Shown here: one piece after another, positions 59,343 to 64,000 of the stretch
How positions within the stretch are numbered: the first letter of the stretch is position 1
Layout: each line of letters begins with the position of its first letter
The notes under the pieces: generated by a model
What the model was told of the DNA's origin: nothing
The model's database searches: none
The model's input: the letters and a program-made list of their open reading frames with translations, nothing else
From: Candidatus Rokuibacteriota bacterium
GTDB lineage: Bacteria > Methylomirabilota > Methylomirabilia > Rokubacteriales > CSP1-6
DNA: 64,000 nt
Assembly (NCBI GenBank): GCA_003220685.1
Contig: QHTE01000064.1
Coordinates: forward strand, 47,448-111,447
Direction: 5' to 3'
Program-made: the position numbers and the translations under genes

Positions 59343-60341
59343 ATGCGTAGATTCCGCGTGATCGTGCCGGGCCTGATGCTGCTGGTCGCCGCGGGGAGCA
59401 CGGCGGCTGACGCCGCTGGGGACGCGCTCGCCCGAGGGCTCGCCGCCATTCACAGCATGACGGGCTGCTACCTGGTGGATTACAACTACGTCGAGGTGGA
59501 GAGCCTCAAGACCGGCTACGCGCGTGATCCGCGCGTCTACGACGTCAACCGGGATAAGTCGGCCAAGGAATGGATCACTGCCGACGTCGTGTCGCCGCGC
59601 CGCGTCCGGCTGCAGCGCGTGCTGTTCCTCACGGAGCTGGCCGGCGCCGTGCGCGCCGGCAGCGCGATCAGGCACCAGACGGAGGACTGGGAGTACGACG
59701 CGCCGTTCCTCTACGAGCTGGTCGCCCCGCGCGTCTGGCAGGTCCGCGACCTGAAGCCGACGCCGGGCTTGTGGACCCGGCGCGTCACCAACCTCGACGA
59801 CGGGCCTCGCTACCAATGTGCGGCGCGCTGGACCGAGGACACGGCGTATCCGGAGTGGTCGTGCTCGAGCTATGCGCCGGTGCCCGGCCGCGAGACGCGC
59901 GACATGAAGCGCAGCGACTACGACACGCTCCAGCGCAGCACGCGGATCATCGCCTACGGTCAGAGCTTCCTCGAGCGGCAGGATAACGTGAAGACCGTCC
60001 ACCGGGACGGTGTGCGCTCACCGCTGGCGCGCGAGGTCGGCAAGAACTGGTCCGTCCGGCTTCCGGATTCTGAGTGCGAGAGCGCGCGGACGTTCGCCGG
60101 ACCACACCAGGCGTTCTGGAAGCTGTCGCGCGAGGTCTGGGACGACGTCCTGAACGGGGCTTCACCCTTCGTCGAGAAAGCGCCGGCCGGCCAGCCGCCA
60201 CGATTCGTCAAGATGTACGAGGTCGAGGAGGATTACATCGGTCGCGATCTCTCCGATCCGGCGCTCCGGCAGGCGGTGCGCGATCGAATTCTCAAGGTCA
60301 TCGAGACGTACCGCGAGCCGTCGGCCGCCGGCGCTCGATGA
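59343..60341 (+). CDS. Exported protein, possibly DUF6607-like
   Basis: The 332-residue protein has a signal peptide (RRFRVIVPGLMLLVAAGSTAADA, cleavage near residue 24). The mature part is rich in Trp, Tyr and Asp: AIHSMTGCYLVDYNYVEVESLKTGYARDP, SAKEWITADVV, RLQRVLFL, IRHQTEDWEYDAPFLYELV, and many charged residues. From memory this resembles proteins annotated as DUF6607, which have no known function; the match is unverified. GAGGAC precedes the ATG. It diverges from the TMTC-like gene with about 130 bases between starts and converges with the lipoprotein gene 11 bases away. Confidence 0.7.
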   Translation: MRRFRVIVPGLMLLVAAGSTAADAAGDALARGLAAIHSMTGCYLVDYNYVEVESLKTGYARDPRVYDVNRDKSAKEWITADVVSPRRVRLQRVLFLTELAGAVRAGSAIRHQTEDWEYDAPFLYELVAPRVWQVRDLKPTPGLWTRRVTNLDDGPRYQCAARWTEDTAYPEWSCSSYAPVPGRETRDMKRSDYDTLQRSTRIIAYGQSFLERQDNVKTVHRDGVRSPLAREVGKNWSVRLPDSECESARTFAGPHQAFWKLSREVWDDVLNGASPFVEKAPAGQPPRFVKMYEVEEDYIGRDLSDPALRQAVRDRILKVIETYREPSAAGAR

Positions 60342-60351
60342 GCACGCGCAG

Positions 60352-60963
60352 CTAGCCCGCGGCCAGGAGATTCTTCTTCTTGAGGGCGTCGATCACGGTC
60401 TCGACGTAGCGGGAGATGTCCTTGCTGATGCCCTGCGGCAGCGTCTCGACGGTGCCGCTCCACACGAGCTGATTCTTGGGCGCGTCGTACAGGCTGGTCT
60501 CCGAAATGTAGACGTCGTACTGGTAGACCACCGGGGGCTCGTAGTAGCCGAACCAGGCGTTAGCATAGCCCCCATAGAAGCCGAGACCCGGCGCCATTGG
60601 ATAGTAAACGTAGCTCACCTGCGATTTCTGCTCGACCCGAATGAGTCGGGTTACGAGCGTGCCATCGACGCCCGCCTGCCCCACCGCCTCGCGCAATCTC
60701 GCCTCCTCGACCGGTCCGTCCTCCGGGACGAAGCGATACCCCGGCACGGCGTCGACGCCCATCGCCTTGAGCTTGGCGACGAACTCATCCTCGAACGAGC
60801 GCCGGATTCCCGGCTGCTTGCTGATCCCGAAGACGATGATTCGCTTGAAGTGAGCCGAAGGGTAGTCGGAGTTGCTCCACTCGTGGACGACTCGCGTCGA
60901 CGCGCACCCGGCGGCGACGAGGACCAGGGCGAAGACGACGAGTCTCAGCGCTGAGCGGCGCAT
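60352..60963 (-). CDS. Predicted lipoprotein (DUF4136-like)
   Basis: The 203-residue protein has a lipoprotein signal (RLVVFALVLVAAGC, Cys20). A mature domain follows that begins STRVVHEWSNSDYPSAHFKRIIVFGISKQPGIRRSFEDEFVAKLKAMGVDAVPGY and ends in QLVWSGTVETLPQGISKDISRYVETVIDALKKKNLL. This alternating pattern of a strand-rich start, an FEDEF helix and an LVWSG strand near the end fits DUF4136-type lipoproteins, which are probably outer-membrane anchored and of unknown function. The region YYPMAPGLGFYGGYANAWFGYY is aromatic and Gly-rich. Confidence 0.85.
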   Translation of the reverse strand: MRRSALRLVVFALVLVAAGCASTRVVHEWSNSDYPSAHFKRIIVFGISKQPGIRRSFEDEFVAKLKAMGVDAVPGYRFVPEDGPVEEARLREAVGQAGVDGTLVTRLIRVEQKSQVSYVYYPMAPGLGFYGGYANAWFGYYEPPVVYQYDVYISETSLYDAPKNQLVWSGTVETLPQGISKDISRYVETVIDALKKKNLLAAG

Positions 60964-61049
60964 GGTGAGTGCTCGTCTCGAGAGTATACGACCGGTTGGT
61001 TACGATGAGCCCCGACCGGGCCGGAGCCCATTGCGTTCCGAGGCGGCCG

Positions 61050-61074
61050 GCCCGGCGCGTGGCCCGCGCCGGGC
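61050..61074 (-). terminator. Hairpin after the alpha/beta hydrolase gene
   Basis: GCCCGGCGCG and CGCGCCGGGC form a perfect 10-bp stem with a 5-base loop, 21 bases after the stop of the minus-strand hydrolase gene. There is no U-tract, so termination may need Rho. Confidence 0.5.
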
Positions 61075-61094
61075 TCGGTCGCGAGATTCGCGGT

Positions 61095-61949
61095 CTAGCG
61101 AATCTGCTTGTGCGTGAACTCGGCGATCATCTCGAGGGCGCGGTTGGACGCCGGCGAGCCGACCTTGCGCATGATGAAGCCCTGGCCCTCGCCCTCGAAC
61201 AGCTCGAGGTCGACGCCGCCGCCGGCCTTGCGGTAGGCCGCCACGAAGCGGTCGAGGTGCGGGCGCGGGTGCGCGGCATCGTCGGTACCCTGCAGGTAGA
61301 GCACCGGCGGCAGCTGGACCTTCTCGCCGCGCTCGAGCGCCCCGGCCGGCGCACCCTCGTTCATCGCTTCCTCGGTCTTCCAGTACGCGTCATGGCACGG
61401 GATGAGCTCGTCGACATTCACCGGGAACGGCGCGCCCTTGGCCTTGAGGTCCTTCGCGTAGCGATACCGGCCGAGCGGATCGATGACGGGCGAGGTCATG
61501 ATCACGCAGCGCACGGTCGCGTCGAGCTTCGGCGCGCTCGCCAGCGGCAGCGCGCTGTAGCGCGGATCGAACGGCCGCATCGCCAGCAGCATCGCCTGGT
61601 GGCCGCCGCTCGAGTTGCCCATCGAGCCCACCATGTCGGGCCGGCCGCCCAGCTCGGCCGCCCGCGACTTGATCCAGCGAATCCCGTAGTGGATGTCCTG
61701 GAACGACGCGGGATAGGGCGCCGTCGGCGGCTGGCGCCAGTCGAGCGTGGCCACAATCACGCCGCTCTTGGCGAGCGCCTCGTGGATCACCTTGTCGCCG
61801 TGGCGATCCGAGCGGCACCAGGCGCCGCCGTGGAGCTCGACCATGATGGGGAAGGGCCCCGCGCCCTGCGGCCGGTAGATGGTCGCGAGGTACGGCGTGT
61901 TCCCGTGACGGAGGTACTCGATGTCCTCGACCTTGACGTCGTAGCTCAT
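61095..61949 (-). CDS. Alpha/beta hydrolase (acetylesterase/BD-FAE-like)
   Basis: The 284-residue hydrolase has MVELHGGAWCRSDRHGD (HGGxW oxyanion motif, about residues 36-52), the nucleophile elbow MGNSSGGHQAML (Ser about residue 113) and YLQGTDDAAHPRPHLDRFV (catalytic Asp region). A C-terminal GEGQGFIMRKVG lacks an obvious His at the usual place, so the catalytic His may be elsewhere. The HGG-type fold fits carboxylesterases and kynurenine-formamidase relatives. An AAGGAG site precedes ATG 61949. It diverges from the molybdenum hydroxylase gene with 55 bases between starts. Confidence 0.88.
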   Translation of the reverse strand: MSYDVKVEDIEYLRHGNTPYLATIYRPQGAGPFPIMVELHGGAWCRSDRHGDKVIHEALAKSGVIVATLDWRQPPTAPYPASFQDIHYGIRWIKSRAAELGGRPDMVGSMGNSSGGHQAMLLAMRPFDPRYSALPLASAPKLDATVRCVIMTSPVIDPLGRYRYAKDLKAKGAPFPVNVDELIPCHDAYWKTEEAMNEGAPAGALERGEKVQLPPVLYLQGTDDAAHPRPHLDRFVAAYRKAGGGVDLELFEGEGQGFIMRKVGSPASNRALEMIAEFTHKQIR

Positions 61950-62004
61950 GCTGGTCTCCTTGACGGGCTCAAGGGCCCACCGCCCGTAGAGTATCCTGCC
62001 CGGT

Positions 62005-64000
62005 ATGGCGAAGCCAAGACTGTTCGAAGGGATCGGCGCGCCGGTCAAGCGCCGCGAAGATTTTCGCCTGCTGTCGGGTCGGGGACGCTACGCCGAAGAC
62101 TGGAACGCCCCGGGGCAGGCGCACGCGGCCTTCGTCCGCTCGCCGCACGCCCACGCCGAGGTGGTCTCCGTCGACGCGAAGCCCGCGCTGGCCCTCGAGG
62201 GCGTGCTCGGCGTGTTCACCGGGCGTGATCTCGTCGCCGCCGGAGTCGGACCGATCCCGACGTTGATCGCCGAGCGCGGCGGCGGCATCCGGAGCCGCGA
62301 CGGCTCCGCGTTCGCCGAGCCGCCGTGGTTTCCGCTCGCGACCGACACCGTGCGCCACGTGGGCGAGCCGGTCGCGATCGTCGTCGCGGCCACGGCGGCC
62401 GCGGCTCGCGACGCCGCCGAGGCCGTGCGGGTGCGCTACGCCGAGCGCCCCCCGGTGGTCGACGCCGTCGCGGCACTCGCGGAGGGCGCGCCGCGCCTGC
62501 ACGCCGGGGTCGAGGAGAACCGCGCCTACGACTGGGAATGCGGCGATGGCGAAGCGACCGCGCGCGCGATCGCCGCCGCCGCCCACGTCACGCGCCTGAC
62601 TCTGGTCGACAACCGGCTCATCACCTGCTTTCTCGAGCCGCGCGCCGCCCTCGCCGAGTGGGACGCCGGAGCGGGGCGCTACACGCTCTACGCGGGGCTT
62701 CAGAGCGTCCATCAGCTCGCCGCGAACCTGGCGCGCGTCCTGGGCGTCGCGGCCGAGCGCGTGCGCTGCGTCACCGCCGACGTCGGCGGCGGCTTCGGCT
62801 CGAAGATCCAGGTGTACCCGGAGTACGCGGCGGTCGCGTGGGCCGCGCGGCGGCTCGGCCGCGCCGTGAAGTGGGTGTCGACCCGGTCCGAGGGATTTGT
62901 CAGCGACGTCCAGTCGCGCGATCATCTGCTGCGTGGCGAGCTCGCGCTCGACGCGGCCGGGCGCGTCACCGCGCTGCGCGTGCACTCGACGCCGAACCTC
63001 GGCGCCTACGTCGCGCCGAGCATCCCGATCTCGACGCTCTCCAACATGGAGCGGATGATCTCCGGGCTCTACGCGATCCCGGCCATTCATCTGCGCGTCG
63101 AGGGCGCCCTCACCAACACGGTGCCGATCAACGTCTATCGCGGCGTCGGCCGCATCGAGTGCGTCTACACCGTCGAGCGCCTGATCGAGCAAGCGGCGCG
63201 CGAGACCGGCCGCGACCGGGTCGCGCTCCGGCGCGCCAACATGGTCCGAGCCTTTCCTTATCGCACGGCTACCGGCGCCGTCTACGACTCCGGCGACTAC
63301 GTCGCGCGCCTCGACGAGGCGCTCGAGCTCGCCGATCCGGGCGGCTTCGCCTCACGCCGCGCCGATGCCGCGCGGCGCGGCCGGCTCCGCGGCCTCGGCG
63401 TCGGCCCGTACATCGAGGGCACCGGCGGCGTGCCGCAGGAGTTCGCCGAGGTGCGGGTGCTGCCCGAGGGCGTGGTCGAGGTGCCGATCGGGGCCGTCTC
63501 GCAGGGCCAGGGCCACGAGACCGTTTTCGCCCAGGTCGTCGCCGAGCGGCTCGGCCTGCCGTTCGACGCGGTGCGCGTGGTCATGGGCGACACCGATCGC
63601 GTGGCGAAGGGCGTCGGCACGTTCGCCTCGCGGTCGATGGTGAGGGCGGGGAGCGCCGCGGTCGAGGCCTCGGACGGCGTCGTCGTCGCCGGCCGCACCA
63701 TGGCGGCGCATCTCCTCGAAGCGGCCCCGGGCGACATCGAGTACGGCGACGGCGCGTTCCGCGTCGTCGGCACGGACCGGTCGGTCGGGATCTTCGAGCT
63801 CGCGCGCGCGGCCGCCGCGGGCAAGCTGCCGCCGGCGCTCGGCACCACGCTCGCCGCCGCGAAGATGCACGAGAACCCGGCGTTCGCGTTCGCCAACGGC
63901 TGCGAGGTGTGCGAGCTGGAGGTCGACCCCGAGACCGGCGCGGTCGAGATCGTCGCCCTGACCATCGTCGACGATTCCGGCCGCTCGGTGAATCCGATGA
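62005..64000 (+). CDS. Molybdenum hydroxylase large subunit (xanthine dehydrogenase family), 3' end outside window
   Basis: About 665 codons are visible and the frame is open at the window end. The protein matches the large, molybdopterin-binding subunit of CoxL/xanthine-dehydrogenase-type enzymes: GIGAPVKRREDFRLLSGRGRYAED at the start, AAFVRSPHAHAEV, GEPVAIVVAATAAAARDAAEAV, CVTADVGGGFGSK (pterin-binding GGGFG, about residue 260) and NVYRGVGRIECVY (about 375). The last is the active-site loop: true CO dehydrogenases (form I) carry AYxCSFR there, while this VYRGVGR resembles other hydroxylases. GQGHETVFAQVVAERLG holds the later Moco contact. It likely hydroxylates an aromatic or carbonyl compound. 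The medium and small subunit genes should follow. Confidence 0.93.
   Translation, partial: MAKPRLFEGIGAPVKRREDFRLLSGRGRYAEDWNAPGQAHAAFVRSPHAHAEVVSVDAKPALALEGVLGVFTGRDLVAAGVGPIPTLIAERGGGIRSRDGSAFAEPPWFPLATDTVRHVGEPVAIVVAATAAAARDAAEAVRVRYAERPPVVDAVAALAEGAPRLHAGVEENRAYDWECGDGEATARAIAAAAHVTRLTLVDNRLITCFLEPRAALAEWDAGAGRYTLYAGLQSVHQLAANLARVLGVAAERVRCVTADVGGGFGSKIQVYPEYAAVAWAARRLGRAVKWVSTRSEGFVSDVQSRDHLLRGELALDAAGRVTALRVHSTPNLGAYVAPSIPISTLSNMERMISGLYAIPAIHLRVEGALTNTVPINVYRGVGRIECVYTVERLIEQAARETGRDRVALRRANMVRAFPYRTATGAVYDSGDYVARLDEALELADPGGFASRRADAARRGRLRGLGVGPYIEGTGGVPQEFAEVRVLPEGVVEVPIGAVSQGQGHETVFAQVVAERLGLPFDAVRVVMGDTDRVAKGVGTFASRSMVRAGSAAVEASDGVVVAGRTMAAHLLEAAPGDIEYGDGAFRVVGTDRSVGIFELARAAAAGKLPPALGTTLAAAKMHENPAFAFANGCEVCELEVDPETGAVEIVALTIVDDSGRSVNPM

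Noticed and set aside
63115..63160. Annotation of the last gene as form I CO dehydrogenase (coxL)
   Set aside because: The active-site loop VYRGVGR lacks the AYxCSFR signature.

Overview
The window is GC-rich DNA with densely packed genes. It has no rRNA, no recognisable tRNA, no CRISPR array, no transposase and no phage gene. The gene mix is typical of a free-living soil or subsurface heterotroph: several luciferase-like flavin monooxygenases, amidohydrolase-2 proteins, two amidases, an MmgE/PrpD protein, an orphan TRAP binding protein, a peptide-type ABC importer, a molybdenum hydroxylase and a selenocysteine formate dehydrogenase. From memory this resembles Candidatus Rokubacteria (Methylomirabilota/NC10) draft genomes. 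That is an inference from gene content; no phylogenetic marker gene is present.

Layout. 1-4.6 kb: end of a membrane protein gene, a lipoprotein, recQ, an orphan TRAP-type binding protein and two tiny exported proteins. 4.9-7.1 kb: an E1-alpha subunit of a 2-oxoacid/acetoin dehydrogenase, an alpha/beta hydrolase and a TauD remnant. 7.1-10.6 kb: binding protein and two permeases of an ABC importer without ATPases. 10.7-13.5 kb: a 19-residue Lys-rich micro-ORF, an ABC-F ATPase and a frameshifted exported protein. 13.5-21.9 kb: MFS exporter, amidohydrolase, aroA, metallo-hydrolase, luciferase-like enzyme, thioredoxin-like protein, TPR-methyltransferase fusion. 22-26.2 kb: E1-beta, threonine aldolase, E2 and a DsbA-like protein. 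E1-alpha and E1-beta lie 17 kb apart but share a 24-base leader with the same hairpin.

26.2-32.9 kb is a formate oxidation operon: fdhD, a catalytic subunit with an in-frame TGA read as selenocysteine plus the bacterial SECIS hairpin, fdhE, the four-cluster ferredoxin subunit and an NrfD-type membrane subunit. It should pass electrons from periplasmic formate to quinone. 33-41.6 kb holds catabolic genes, a phasin-like protein and a sigma-54 activator without a receiver domain. 41.7-45 kb holds a methyltransferase facing a flavoprotein with halogenase signatures that overlaps an HxxxD-type acyltransferase gene.

48.6-52.9 kb is the most unusual locus. A cyclopropane-fatty-acid synthase is split into its N-terminal domain and its catalytic domain, and a geranylgeranyl-reductase-type flavoprotein gene sits exactly between them. 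A fatty-acid desaturase and a YjbQ-like protein with a long extension follow. The order suggests desaturation, S-adenosylmethionine methylation and reduction, that is, a route to mid-chain methyl-branched lipids. 52.9-64 kb: DinB-like protein, 2-oxoglutarate oxygenase, two amidohydrolases with a Rieske ferredoxin, a frameshifted TMTC-like TPR protein, exported proteins, a hydrolase and a partial molybdenum hydroxylase.

A GC-rich palindromic repeat occurs at least five times between 33 and 54 kb. Four otherwise well-conserved genes carry six apparent frameshifts in total, which points to sequence errors as much as to gene decay.
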